From positions 124,001 to 188,000 of the forward strand of contig JADDOH010023729.1 in assembly GCA_016648135.1 (NCBI GenBank): DNA of 64,000 nucleotides. Reading direction: 5' to 3'. Numbering within the stretch: the stretch's first letter is position 1; every line of letters starts with the position of its first letter. Position numbers and translations under genes: made by a program. Shown in pieces: positions 11,011 through 22,984 of the stretch. This DNA comes from Agrypnia vestita. Its lineage: Eukaryota > Arthropoda > Insecta > Trichoptera > Phryganeidae. The notes under the pieces were generated by a model. That model did not search any database. It worked only from the letters and a program-made list of their open reading frames with translations, and was not told the origin of the DNA.

Positions 11011-11240
11011 CGGTATAAAAGCAAAGGCAGCAAATAACAAAAAAAAAATGTTTTGAATGCAGTCACCGAGGATTACTATTTAATTTAAAATATAGTGACT
11101 TCTAAATTGTACGTATCTATCCCTTTCAAAATCGTGTTTTCTGTAAATTTTTAAGCTGTGTTTCATATAAAATCTCGAATTCGGTACATCATATATTGTT
11201 ATCCTCGATGACTGCATTAAAATTTTGGGTATTGCTGCCT
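11011..11240 (+). mobile_element. MITE family M3
   Basis: Begins near GGTATAAAAGCAAAGGCAGC and ends near GGTATTGCTGCCTG, the same inverted ends as the 28365-28668 copy. Between them is the shared core GTCACCGAGGATTACTA...CTCGAATTCGGTACAT. Confidence 0.6.
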
Positions 11241-11379
11241 GTTCGATATTCGTGACGTCACGTTGGCGCAAAAATCAATTGTTTACAGAATATTGTTTTT
11301 TTTCTTATGTGACTACACTGATTTGTCTCTATCGAAATTTATCCTACCCCCACCTTACCAGTTTTACCTTTCGTTTCTA

Positions 11380-11595
11380 CAAGTCTCGTTATCTCGTTGT
11401 TTAAGCGCCACAGGACAGACTCTCTCGCCTCCTGCCCTGTAAATTTTCGTCTTCTGTTTAATTCTGCATCCTATAAACATTCTATCGTCTCGTCACCGCT
11501 GGACAACGATGCGTGTTGGTGGCCAACCTGGTAATCAAGTGTTTGGTAAGGTGACATCCGGAAGGACGCCAAGAGACAAAGGTGAGTCGAAACGT
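11380..11595 (+). other. GC-richer island with exon-like end
   Basis: ATG at 11509 opens MRVGGQPGNQVFGKVTSGRT, then PRDK, and meets a consensus donor (AAAG|GTGAGT) at 11581. The opposite strand is also open over the same stretch, so coding is not established. No homology was recognised. Possible first exon, low confidence. Confidence 0.2.
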
Positions 11596-12324
11596 CCCTC
11601 CCTTTCTCGACCAATACAGTCCATTTCTCGTCTTGTCATTCCTCTTAACCTTCCTATTCCTTATCCCATTTCCCGACCATATTCCCGCCACGCGGCGAAT
11701 TCGCGTCGCGTACACTGCCAATATTTCCACTCATGATAGAATACCACATCTATAAAATTTTTGGAAGTTGTATATATTTAAGTTTTACAACCTGTTTCAC
11801 ATATGTGTTGTAATTAACATTAGCGCCACCGGCGTCCAAAGCTTTTTACATTCCCTCAATCAAATACTAATGTCACTAATGAGGTATCTATATTATTGGA
11901 ATTTTTTATAGCAATATCATTTATACGTGTAATGAAGTTCCACCGAATTATTAAGAATACACTAGAATACGCCTGAAAACTATTTATTTACTTCCTTACC
12001 TATTTTCCCATAAAAAAATTAATTTCGTCCCTACGAGACATCGGTCTTTTATATATCTTGATTAATGATGTCTCCTGGGATATAAATCCAGTACTGTGTT
12101 AATTGAAAAATTTAGACTAACTCAAAATATTCTGTATTTATTTATTTTATTTTATTTTATTTTTTATTTTTCATTTATTGGTTTTCTTACAGCAATATAA
12201 TTAATAAATCTTGAAAAAAAAACAATTATTGATGTACAGAGCCTTGGGCCAATTACAAGAAAAAATATATATACAAGAATATTATACCAGGATCGATAAA
12301 AAAATAAGAAAAAACAATATGTCA

Positions 12325-12420
12325 AATTGTGAGTTTGTGTGAGTGTGTGTATTTATGTGTTTTTATGTGTCCGTGTGTGTATGCGTTTTTGTGTGTTCGT
12401 GTGTGTGTTCACATGTGTGG
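12325..12420 (+). repeat. Imperfect GT-rich microsatellite
   Basis: Runs of GTGTGT interrupted by TATTTATGTGTTTTTATG-like variants. Confidence 0.8.
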
Positions 12421-12658
12421 GAAGAAAAATGTCATCGCGCGAGTTTATACTTAAGGAATTTTGTAAGCTGCTCAAAACTTAAATATAAAATATCGAGTTC
12501 TGCAAAGGCCATGTCATAGGTAGGTATCTAGAACTCTGTTAATAATACAGTTTTTACCATTGACGTATTATAAATCCCATACTATCCTGATTTTAAATGT
12601 AGCAAATGCAGAAAAATCTGGTAATTTAAGTCACGGTGACTAAAATAACATACTCATT

Positions 12659-13010
12659 AAGACATTTAAGAATAAATTAAATACTATGTTTTAAACCATT
12701 TTATCACTATATATTTGTCAACTAGTTTCGGTTGGACTCAACCTTCTTCAGGACAATTAAATATAGACTAATCTAGGTACAGAAATTTATAAAGGAGGAA
12801 AGAAAAAGAGGGAGGGACAGAGTGTCAAGTAGGTGGGGGGGAGGGGAGGGGAGGGGTTAACCGAAGATAGAGGGAACAGCTTTAAAATCGGACTATTAGA
12901 TAAATTAATTTGTTTCTTTATTATTTGAATATATATTGAAATTTATTATTTGAAATATATTGTGATAAAGTGGTTTAAAACATAGTATTTAATTTATTCT
13001 TAAATGTCTT
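12659..13010 (-). mobile_element. Terminal-inverted-repeat element with PLE-like motif
   Basis: Arms of about 55 bp (AAGACATTTAAGAATAAATT...) face each other at 12659-12715 and 12955-13010. Near the left arm, the minus strand reads CCTGAAGA, a 5-bp hairpin GGTTG-AGT-CCAACC, then GAAAC, the same layout as the PLE tails at 2.98 and 20.65 kb. A G-run tract is inside (12835-12856). No coding sequence. Confidence 0.65.
12835..12856 (+). other. G-quadruplex-capable tract
   Basis: One run of seven G followed by three runs of four G, each separated by a single A. Confidence 0.7.
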
Positions 13011-13014
13011 ATAA

Positions 13015-13410
13015 TGTCAAGCCACAAAGTGTTTTCTTGCTTTGAAAAATTAACATACTCATTCTTACAATAGTGTACGATACTCTGTTCCTTTTTCCCC
13101 GGGACTCTTTTTTCGGCGTGCCGTCGCGTCCAATAACAAAGAAGGTCCGTTCGATAACGAATGCAAGTAAGGCCCGGTTGTTTCAAGTTCGATCAAAGTA
13201 AGCGGTCGATAAAAGCATAGATTTTTACGAAAACGGATCGTCTGATTGGTGGAGAACGTAAAATGGCAGTTTAAACTCTACGCTTACTTTGATCGAACTT
13301 GAAACAACCGGGCCTAAGGCAATTAATTAGGTACCTTCTTTTTTACTTTTGACCACGATTTCACGTTTGTAACGCATCTACAGTTTTTTATATCATTGGT
13401 TTTTACCGTA
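13015..13410 (-). repeat. REP-A distal part, interrupted by a MITE
   Basis: Inverted match to 26405-26645, with common words TACAATAGTGTACGATACTC, AAGAAGGTCCGTTCGATAAC and TTGTAACGNATCTACAGTTT. The match is broken exactly by the MITE at 13171-13314. The strand is given relative to the REP-A core orientation at 18530 and is tentative. Confidence 0.6.
13171..13314. mobile_element. GGCCCGGTTG MITE, copy 3, with empty site known
   Basis: 144 bp, with TAA on both sides (13168-13170 and 13315-13317). The homologous sequence near 26515-26530 reads, on the minus strand, GCAAGTAAGGCAATTAATT with a single TAA and no insert. This shows that the element inserted here with a 3-bp duplication. Confidence 0.9.
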
Positions 13411-13829
13411 GTTTGTTCTCCAATGATTTATTAAAATCTTCTTCAAATGGATTGAAGTTCGGAGCGCCGAGGAGGCTGATTTTCGTGGTTCGGATTCTTG
13501 ATTGGCACCGAGCTGGTCGCGCGACCTTTGAACCCGATGAGGAGATGTCAAGTGGCTAACGCGCACTCTGATAGCATCATCCGTGTTGGAGCGCGGAATG
13601 TTTGCACAGTGACCTGAAAGTCTCGGGCACGTGTACTATACCGCTCCCGTATCTTTTATACCAAGCCTAGTTTCACGACACATTTTATAAATAATTCTGT
13701 GTGCAAGGATTTCAATCTTTCCGGTCAAAGATTGAAGAATAAATTTTGATATTTTAGATATTTTTTCACTAAATTAAGCATTGTCCTACACTTAGGGCAG
13801 CTCCTCTCGAAACTATGGCGCTGACTGTC

Positions 13830-14870
13830 GCAGTCCCTACGCAGTTTGGTTTGGTGAAAATTAAAATACTTACTCAACAAAGAAAATGCAATATCAACAT
13901 GTAACAGTGTCCGTCACTTGCGCTCCCAGATTGCGTAAATATTGTAAATAATGATGAAGTGTACAATAATAATGAGGTGTATAAAAAGCAAAAAAAAAAC
14001 ATAATTCTCTGAGTAACAATGTCCGTCTCTAATACTAGGTACCAGATGGCGCAAATAATTATGAGGTAAAAACCAACAATAGTTCAACTTTTTGCATAAA
14101 ATGAGTCAGATATATTGAAAAAAATACAAACTTTGATATTGCGTATCTCCATAACTATTGATATTAGATCACGGTTGCTTGAACATTTTAGATTCATTAT
14201 CAAGGCGGGAGTCCAGCTGTAATTTTTTTGCTACTAGCTGTGAGACACTCTGTATATATAGTAAATAAAAGTAGGTACTTAATTTTTGACGGTTTGTTAT
14301 ATTCTATGGCTATTTCAATATAATTAAATTTTTAATATTCGATATAAATTATTTTCATGATTTGCAAAAAACAGGTCAGAAATATTGGAAAAATTTCAAA
14401 CTTTGATGTCGTTTATCTCCTCAAACGGTTACATTTCACATAAAACGTAAAACGTATTTTAATTCAAAATACAATGAGAAAGATTCCTCTGAAGTTTTTG
14501 ATACTATGAGACACCTGTACATTATACACAAGAACACATCCGGTGATGTTACTTTTATAAAATTATATTCAACTAGTCGTCAAAAATGATAAACTTTTAT
14601 TTAATTTTAACCGCCAGTTAAGGCTGTTGGAACATCGCTATCTAGCGTAGCGTCTTGGTAGCGTTAATGACGGACGTTGTTACGGAAAGAATTATGTTTT
14701 TCTTCATTTTATACCTTATCTTTATTTGCGCAATCTGGTGGCGTTAGTCACGGACATTGTTGTTCAGGAAATTGTGCATTTTTTTGCTCTTCGTACATTA
14801 TTATTTGCGCCATCTGGTGACGTTAATGGCGGACATTGTTACATAAAAAGTGACGTATATTATTCGTTGA
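13830..14870. repeat. Composite foldback with FB arms inside
   Basis: Outer parts are inverted and each holds about two units of a roughly 75-bp repeat. On the left the unit reads TAACAATGTCCGTC...CCAGATGGCGCAAATAAT, and on the right it is the complement (TTATTTGCGCCATCTGGTG...GGACATTGTTAC). Between them lie two FB right arms (about 14080-14265 and 14340-14530), each ending GAGACAC-TGTA. Confidence 0.6.
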
Positions 14871-14879
14871 CCAATACCA

Positions 14880-17650
14880 AACTTCAAATGCATATTTAGC
14901 TACAATATTTTAAAATTTTCATCCTAGCGACCATTTGCTTCATAAGTTTAAAATATTCTCTTTTTTGACGTTTCATTCACGATGACCATTTAATTAAGTA
15001 TGGTTCAGCACAGCAGGAATGTCAGGGTTAGAAAATAATTCTTAAATTCCGAGATAAACCGCTACAGAATCGATAAGCAAAATTCTCGTCTCCATAATTT
15101 TACGGCTCAGAACACCAATGTCAAATGCACACATAGATAGCATAATAAATGCACAATGCACTATCGTTGCCATGTAGGTAAGTAGGTACCTCCGTATTAT
15201 AAATAATAATAATCATCATGGTCAGAAGAACATTGCATCAAATTGCGAGCTGTTAATTGGTTCAAAATTGGCCAATCAGCAGCAGTTGTTATTGTTATTC
15301 AAACTGTCAGAGATCGGCCGCCATTTATGAACCGTGCGCATTTTATAAATAGAATAAAATATTATTATCATTGCCGCGATATCCGCGCTAAAGATGAATA
15401 GCTACATTGACAGTTCTGAACTCCTGTTCTATACTCTAATCTAAACAATTCCCGAGTCATCGGAACGTCGCGATTCGCGGTGTTGTAAATCAGTTGAGTC
15501 GCCAATATCGGCCGGGTCGGTCGGTCGCGAGACCGCTGTCATAATTCGAGTGAACATAACATTGTGCGTCTAGTGTCAGAAGAGAGATAAAAACATCAAA
15601 ATTTGGCGTATCTATATTAGTTGGTGTATCCGTTGGGGGTAAAAAGGTAAAAATAGTTTTGACATTTTGGTTTAATCGATATGGGCAACTTGGCAACGAA
15701 CTTATGAAATCTTGTGAATTATTTACAACTTGTCAAAAGATGAAAGGAATCATATCATGTTAGTTTACGTGTGTTTTATAAATAGAAAATCCCTCCCAAG
15801 TGTATTTTTATTACATGTTATAATTTAAACATGTTGTATTATCGGTTACAGAAGTTTATTGTATGTTTTAGTGTACCTAGTGTACGATATACAAAGTTCC
15901 CGGCGAAGTTCGTCACAATTCATCATTGTGATGATTTTCTAGGTTATTATCCTACTTCGAATGCCTATTCGTGTTTTCTGTTGTTTGTGAACATATTTAG
16001 AACCATATCGGATAATTCTGAGCGTTTGGAAACATCATAAAGATAACAAAAACTCTTGAAGCATATTGGCCCAGAGTTTGCAAAACAATAAACAAAAATA
16101 TTTGTTGGATGATTATTATCAGTAGGTACCTACCTACCTGCCCGATGATCCTATAACACAAGGGAATATTGGTTATACAAAGCTAAGTAATAGTTTTATT
16201 ATCAGACTATTGTAAATTGTGATATTTTAAAATTTAAGTTTAATATTCACATAAGATGAACCAGATTAACTTTTAAGTACAAGGGTGTTGTATTGAAATT
16301 TTCCGGAATTTGCGCCATGAGAGCCTTTGCAGTACCTACCTAGGTAATATTTATTACGAAATCATGAAATTATAAAAAAATGCTACTCAACTCTCAATGC
16401 GGGATACGCATGAGATGAGTCACCAATGTCGTCAGCCATCATCGTGCGTAATATTCTAACTATTCTTCTCTTGAATTATATATTTTTATAAGAGATCTGT
16501 AAACAATGTCGTGTGATTTCTCGAGTAGCTGACGGAAAATCATCATTCTACGTATTTATGTTTGTAGCTAGACATTATCGCCTTTTACATAATTTATTTT
16601 ACGTCAAGATTCATGTCGTTGTTTAATAAAGCAAATAATTATTGGATAAATAGTAGAAACGGCTAATCAACAATAATAACTACTCGATGTTTAAGCTGGT
16701 TTCTTATTTTTTTTCCATTTTTAAAATCTATAAACGGATAAAACCGCAGACCGCCAAAATATATAGACATGAACTAAAGGATTACTTTTTAGCGTTTTGG
16801 TTCCACGTTTGGTTCCACCACGTTTTAAAATTACTGCAAGCTTGTAAATTTTGAAACAATTTTGAAAAGGTCATACTAAAAATTATAATGTCTCAGTAAA
16901 TATTTCGAGCTTTATTTCAAAATGGCGTTTTTACTTGAAGAGACTCGGTTTGAACGAAATTTTAAAATAATTAAAAAAAACAAAGTTTTTAAAAAATACG
17001 TTTTTCTCACTAAGGACAATAATTATGCAAGAATAAAAACTTTAACTGGATTATAAATGTGCCATAAATACATACACATATCGGAGAGGGGAAGTTCTTC
17101 TGCTGAAACCCAATCTCCTCGCCTAAAGAAGGGATTTTGTTCACATTTGTATGATTTTGTACCCTGCGCTTGTTATCCATAATGACATGTTAACATTATA
17201 CAGTTGGTGTATGTACGTATTAAAATAATTCGAAAAAACGTACATATTCGCATTTTATAAACCTTTTTAATTGACTAATTCAAAATATTTTACTTTATTT
17301 AAATTGCCCTTAAACTTCTTCATTAGCTTTTAATCCATGCTCTTAAATTAGAAGCCTTGGGTCAATATAATCATTCCCTCCGTATCGCCAGCGTACCTGG
17401 CGTGTTCACATTAAGTCCAACAGTTCATAACAATAATACAGGCCAATTTTCAAGCAAACGATACGTTGAATTTTTTTTATTAATACTAAGAGCCAATATA
17501 CACATATAGGAGACTGTATACACATTTTTGTACTCGAATCTAAAGTACGCTGCTTCCAAGAGGACACTCCGACGAAATTGCTGCTCGGCGGTTGACAGCG
17601 ACTAAACTAAGTTCATCAGAAAAATAAAATAGAAATATATTTAGAAACCA
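14880..17650. other. Mostly unassigned stretch with one candidate promoter
   Basis: Apart from the Inr/DPE candidate at 15490-15524, I see no gene or shared repeat. GTAGGTACC words occur at 15180 and 16124. Open frames are short and uninformative. Confidence 0.4.
15490..15524 (+). promoter_or_regulatory. Candidate Inr + DPE core promoter
   Basis: TCAGTT at 15490-15495 matches the arthropod initiator with A+1 at 15492. GGTCG at 15519-15523 occupies exactly +28 to +32 and fits the DPE consensus RGWYV. No TATA box lies 30 bp upstream. The surroundings (about 15300-15580) are richer in CpG than the neighbouring DNA. A weak donor (AAAG|GTAAAA) occurs at 15647. It faces the acyltransferase gene, but a link over 44 kb is speculation. 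Confidence 0.4.
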
Positions 17651-17660
17651 GACATAAGTT

Positions 17661-17829
17661 TACAGCACCACGTAGTTAGCAGGGTAATTTAGATAATTTC
17701 GTAGGGTAATTTCGATAATTAAAAAAAAACTAGGACCAGGGAATTTTATTTCCGATTTTCATGGAAAATTTCATAAAAAAATAAAATAGAAGGGGGCCAT
17801 CTATAAAAATATCCCTACGTGGTGCTGTA
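17661..17829. repeat. Small inverted-repeat element
   Basis: Perfect 15-bp inverted repeat TACAGCACCACGTAG / CTACGTGGTGCTGTA encloses 139 bp. It has no second copy in the window and no clear target duplication. Confidence 0.4.
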
Positions 17830-18006
17830 GACACTGAATTTTCTAACAGTTTAATACTTGACGCAAGCAAATCGGATTTATAGTTTTTTAATACGTTGTC
17901 AACCAGGTTGAAAAACGTAGTTTCGAGAAAAACGCATTCAAAATTTTGCTGAAGGCTAATTAAACGTACAAACAATTTTTTTTATTTGTCTTTTTTTTTG
18001 TTTTTC

Positions 18007-18180
18007 ATCGTTAGTCAGATATACCTGGACCACACAACAACTCAGAGACTCGTCAACAAAGGGTGGCCAGGTAGCAGACCCGCCGCCGCTCATCTGCTAC
18101 TCGGCGCCACCACTCGTGCGCTTCGAAAGGTTTCACATAAACCGCCGTCAATTTTACAAATCTTTTCAAACATTTGGTGA
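18007..18180 (+). other. Exon-like GC-richer island
   Basis: A pyrimidine tract ending GTTAGTCAG precedes an open frame reading YLDHTTTQRLVNKGWPGSRP, then AAAHLLLGATTRALRKV, with a possible donor inside (CCAG|GTAGCA, 18070). The protein is not recognised and no partner exon was found. Confidence 0.22.
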
Positions 18181-18529
18181 GAGCATTCTTAACAAATGTA
18201 TCTTTCAGAAAATGAAAAAAAAGACTTTTTTATCGTGGTCTGGGGCCTTAAGTGGAATGTGTGTACTTACCTAAAAGTTGTAGCGGTGCTCGCGGACCTT
18301 TAAGGAAGATATGCTACATTTTTCTACCTCCTGTGTGAATGTATTTAGGACGAAACCCTTATTCTGTCCAAAATGGTGGTTCTGCAATCATATTAGACTA
18401 TCTTGCGCCGTTGTGAAGTCATGCTTTTATACGCTTTCTTTGCAAATATTCGTAATCGATTTTTTATCGTCACCCATGCAGTATCCAAATATTAAACACG
18501 TTTTTTCAAAGTTTGAAAGTTCATGTCTA

Positions 18530-19045
18530 AAAAAACTAACCCATAAAAACCAAGTTTTTAGTTTACTCCCTTTCTTTGTAAATTAAGTTTACCATCTTGT
18601 AATAATTGATTGACTGAAAATGAAACATGTCTAGACAAATATCTACGTCAAAAATCTCTTTATTATTTGATTTCTTCCCAAAAAACCGAAGTGTGCTATT
18701 GTGAACCAATTGTCATAAATTTTCGAAATTCATAGTGAAGTACCTATTATACCTACCGACGGAGTAATTCAAATTTTAAATATTCCGTGACGTTATCTGG
18801 CCGCCGGCACTTGTAGAAATCAAACTTTTGTAATGATTCCAATTTGAAAAAAAACAAATTATACTATAATTATTATTATTTTTTAACGAACATTTGATAG
18901 ATCTTTTTGATCGTCGCCACGAGTCTGCTTGCAAAGTTTCATCTCTATTGGATCACGGGAAAAGGGTTAAAAATCGATCCAAAGTTTTTTCATCAAGAAA
19001 ACAAACAAGCAGACGCCACGAGTTAAAAGAAAGGAAGTAATGATT
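18530..19045 (+). repeat. REP-A repeat
   Basis: Starts CTAACCCATAAAAACCAAG and ends GCCACGAGTTAAAAGAAAGG. The most conserved part is about 105 bp (18911-19025), with GTCTGCTTG and CAAGCAGAC forming a 9-bp stem, and CGCCACGAG present next to both arms. Other copies are at 25690-26645 (-), 29662-29972 (-), 35040-35340 (+) and 54340-54645 (+). No database family assigned. Confidence 0.7.
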
Positions 19046-19049
19046 TAAT

Positions 19050-20570
19050 AATGTATCGTCATCCACTTTACGTAAATGTTAAAAGTTTCAGAGCCCTAGC
19101 TAGTAGGGAAGTTGGTGAAAAATCAATTGCAGGATTCTACCACAACAAACAAACAACAAACCGACAAAGAGAGTTAAATAAGAGCATGTAGAAAGCATCA
19201 AGACTTGATGACCAAATCTGTCTTGATAACGACATTGTGTTTTATCCAACCTAGTCTGGGGCGATCCATTTCCCCACATTTATTCCGTAAATGCCAAGAC
19301 GGTTCGTTTTGTTAATTCTTTCTCTGAAATTCGCAAAATATATCCACCCACAATTATTGAGATCACCATGCCGAAAGTTTTCCTTGTCGCGGTGCTTCTC
19401 ACTTGCTTCATTAATATCACACTTGCCACTATTCATTTTTCAGTCTAGATTCTTGATCTCACTACTTTCTTATGATCCATACGTGCTGGCTAATGTGGGT
19501 AATTATAAAAAAACTGTAATAAAATATTTTAAACGGAGTGCAATTCTAATCGAAATTTAATAAAAAGTTACTATTTTATTCCTGTGAATTTAGCCTTGTA
19601 TTTGTACGCATAGATCTCTGGTATTATAATAGCACTTGCGTATAATCCCGAAACTCAGGGGATTAAATTCGGTTTACATTTATGATGAAATGCTCGATGC
19701 TTTGCTAATACTTCGGATATATTATTATTCGTAATAATGAAATGTTGCCACATTCAAATTGTTATCTATCGATCTTGTATTATTATTATTTATTTAAAAA
19801 TTCATTTCTTACTTACATAAATATGTAAATGTGTCCTACGTAAACATCGGACCGGTTATTTTTAATGTAGTGCTAATGAGATAGAATATTTTAAATTAAA
19901 ATCGAAATCGATATTCCGCAATTGCGATTTTGCCTCGGGATTGATTGGATTAACCAATTATAGTAATTTAAAATTTATATTAATTATGTATCGATAAAAA
20001 GTTTAAATTGACGACCCATCCGCCATGACTTCTCATCATAGTTTTCGAAACGTAGAAACCAGAAATATACAGAGGCCAGTAGATCTTTCCCCAGAGTCTG
20101 AGAATTATTGTCCGAAGTTATTTTATAAGAATTTTCGGAAACGTAATCATTTGTTTTTTTAATATCTGAGTGAATTAACGTGATAACCGTATCGTGATAT
20201 TTAATATTATTATAATATATAACACTGGGTATTTTATATTTATATACCTACAAGATTATCTATTCACCTGGTTTCGCTGTGTGCGAGTGAAAAGGACGAC
20301 CAGATAACTACACGCATGGAAACTGTACACAGTGAAAAGTGCACACATAGATATCTGCGCACAAAGTAATAAAATTAATATATTCAGTTCTGTTGTTTGG
20401 GCATTTATTGATTTTTGGTTACGTGTTATTTTTATAGCTAACAACTTTTTTCACAATGCGTTGTATTTATTGCAAATTAAGGAAAATGTATAAATAAAAT
20501 TTATTATTGTGCCTGTCATCCACTATCTGCCTAGCTAGGTGGGTATTAAGACATAACTATTTTTAAAGAG
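19050..20570. other. AT-rich stretch, nothing recognised
   Basis: No gene, RNA or shared repeat was identified. Confidence 0.4.
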
Positions 20571-20574
20571 TTAA

Positions 20575-20743
20575 TTAACTGTAAATAGTTGCGAATATTT
20601 TATCACCACCAGTCCGCCCTCTACCTCCGCGGGTAAAGGTCGTCCTCCTGATGACGTTGAATAAGCATTCAACGAAACGTCGAGAATCGTTTCTCGGAAA
20701 AACATACGGTTCGTATAAAATATCTGCAACTATTTACAGTTAA
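20575..20743 (+). mobile_element. Minimal PLE-derived element with hammerhead-like fold
   Basis: 169 bp bounded by imperfect inverted ends (TTAACTGTAAATAGTTGCGA / TGCAACTATTTACAGTTAA). The centre carries CTGATGA (20648-20654), a hairpin GTTGA-ATAAGCAT-TCAAC (20656-20673), GAAAC, and a second small hairpin CGAGA/TCTCG. It is homologous to the PLE tail at 2960-3080, with one compensating base-pair change in the hairpin. No coding capacity. Confidence 0.75.
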
Positions 20744-21315
20744 ATATAACTATTTTGACATAGGAAGCAATGGCAATGTTAGGTAAAGACAACGTTACGG
20801 CAGTAGAACAAGCTGCCTTTGTGCAGCTGTCATGGTATTACATAAATATTTATATTCTTCTTCTTCATCAGCTTTCATCTCTCCACTGCTGGATACAGGC
20901 CTCTTTCATACCCTTCCATCCTTCCTTATATTTTGCTAATTATTGTCTTATATTATTGTTTAATTGTTGTATATTACATCAATATATTTAAAAACACTTG
21001 ATAATGGTATATAATAAATATTGTATGCGTATATAGATGTCATTTATATTTTATCCATTCATTTTCAATTTTATTTTTAATTTTTTAAATTGAATTTTAC
21101 AAATGTAGTTTTCATAAGAAAATCGCCGTGCATTAAAATGATTTCGTGAAATAAAATATCTCCATGCACTGGCTAAAAGAGTATCGTAGATTTCATCTGT
21201 GTGTGAAAGGAAAGGATATTTTCTGTTTTATGGATACCTACTCAACATTTTTTCTAGTTGCAAATTAAAAAAAAACTAATAAATAGTAACATTTTGTTAG
21301 TAATATTATATTATA

Positions 21316-21863
21316 TATACAGGGTTATTTGGAAAACATTAATAACCTCGCAGGACTATATTCCTCTCTTGATTATGAGTCGAAAATGTTCAAGCTATTA
21401 TGACCTAATATCAATAGTTAAGGAGATATGCGACATCAAAGTTTGCATTTTTTTTTCAATATTTCTGAATTATTTTTTGTAAAACGTTGGACTATCATCA
21501 TAGTAACTCATATTGAATATTAAAAATTTGTTCCCTTTAATACAAGTCAAATAAAAAAATAAAAACCTTCGAATTCCAATTGGAAAACATTCCAATTGTA
21601 ATTTTTTCAGGGTTTTTATAATTTTATTTAATTTGTATTGAAACGAATGAATTTTTCGTAATCGATATGAGTTACTGTAATGATAGTCCAACGTTTTACA
21701 AAAAATAAGTCGGAAATATTGAAAAAAAGTGCAAACTTTGATGTCGCATATCTCCTTAACTATTGATATTAGGTCACAATAGCTTGAACATTTTCGACTC
21801 ATAATCAAGGGAGGAATATAGTCCTGCAAGGTTGTTAATGTTTTACAAATAACCCTGTATATA
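21316..21863. mobile_element. Complete FB foldback element
   Basis: Ends TATACAGGGTTATTTGGAAA / TTACAAATAACCCTGTATA. Two arms of about 265 bp match closely through the FB core and meet around TCCAATTGGAAAACATTCCA. This is the clearest copy of the family, and the TA-rich flanks fit a TA target duplication. No coding capacity. Confidence 0.8.
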
Positions 21864-21869
21864 AAAATA

Positions 21870-22980
21870 GTAAAAGTAGTAAAATAGTAACATAAAGGTT
21901 GTCCAAATAACTCGACGAGATATTTATAGTCGATTTTTCAAAAAAGTTGGATTGAAATGTGACTTTGACCACGTCACGTGACCACAGCATCAGTTAAATC
22001 ACCTAAACATAAATAGTGATTATAGATAGATGTACACATATGTAGGTAAACCTTTTATCGCAGAGTGATTTCAAAGTCTTCTGATCAAGATCAAAGAAAG
22101 TGATCTGAAATTTTCTGAATGTTAATGAAATCATCACCAGGAAAACTTCTGCAATGTATGTACCTATTTCTATCGAAATCTATCTAAAAAAGTATAATAT
22201 TAAAAAAACACGGTTTTGTAAAAAATACTAAAAAGGAGAAAATATTTACACCCGCAGTATTAATACAATGAAAAACGTGTTTTTTTACATTTATTCGTGT
22301 AATCAATTCTAACCTCACTTAGCTGATTAATAAATCTAAATTAAAACGTTTGGCATTTACAATTTTATTAAAAACATTATTTATAATTTATTTTTATATA
22401 CCATTTACATACAATCTATTAATATATACAGCCACTATTCGAATATTATTAACCTCCAAACTTAAACATATATTTTAAAATAATACAATCCGACAGATGT
22501 CACCGGAGGGTGCAATGTCCGATAAAATAACGCGTCAGCATTCCAATTATTATTTTTTAATAATAAAACTGATTTTGTAAAATTAATGAATGATTATTTT
22601 ATTTTCATCCGGAATACGTGTGTCTGCCAAATTACAGATCGATTTTTGGTCAGGAAGTGGGTCAAATATTGATTACAAGATGTCTCGCTGACATACAGGC
22701 GAAGCTAAATAAAAGTAGGTATGTAAAATACTAGTTCTTCTGGTACGTCTCAGGTTTCTCAAAAATTTTTCTTCGTTGATTCTTGTAAGGGGTCGTTTCT
22801 TTCTAGTTCTGGATGTCCAAAATAGATATATGAATAGCTAAATAAACTATTTTTTGGCAAATCAAAGAAAACTCTTTTACATATTGTTTATAAATTGAAC
22901 TAGCTCAAAAATGACGGAACATTGGTTCGCGTCTTTGCTGAGCCCTAGAATATATTTATAGTATATTTTTGATGGTCCAC
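21870..22980. other. AT-rich stretch, nothing recognised
   Basis: No gene or shared repeat was identified. Confidence 0.4.
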
Positions 22981-22984
22981 GGAA

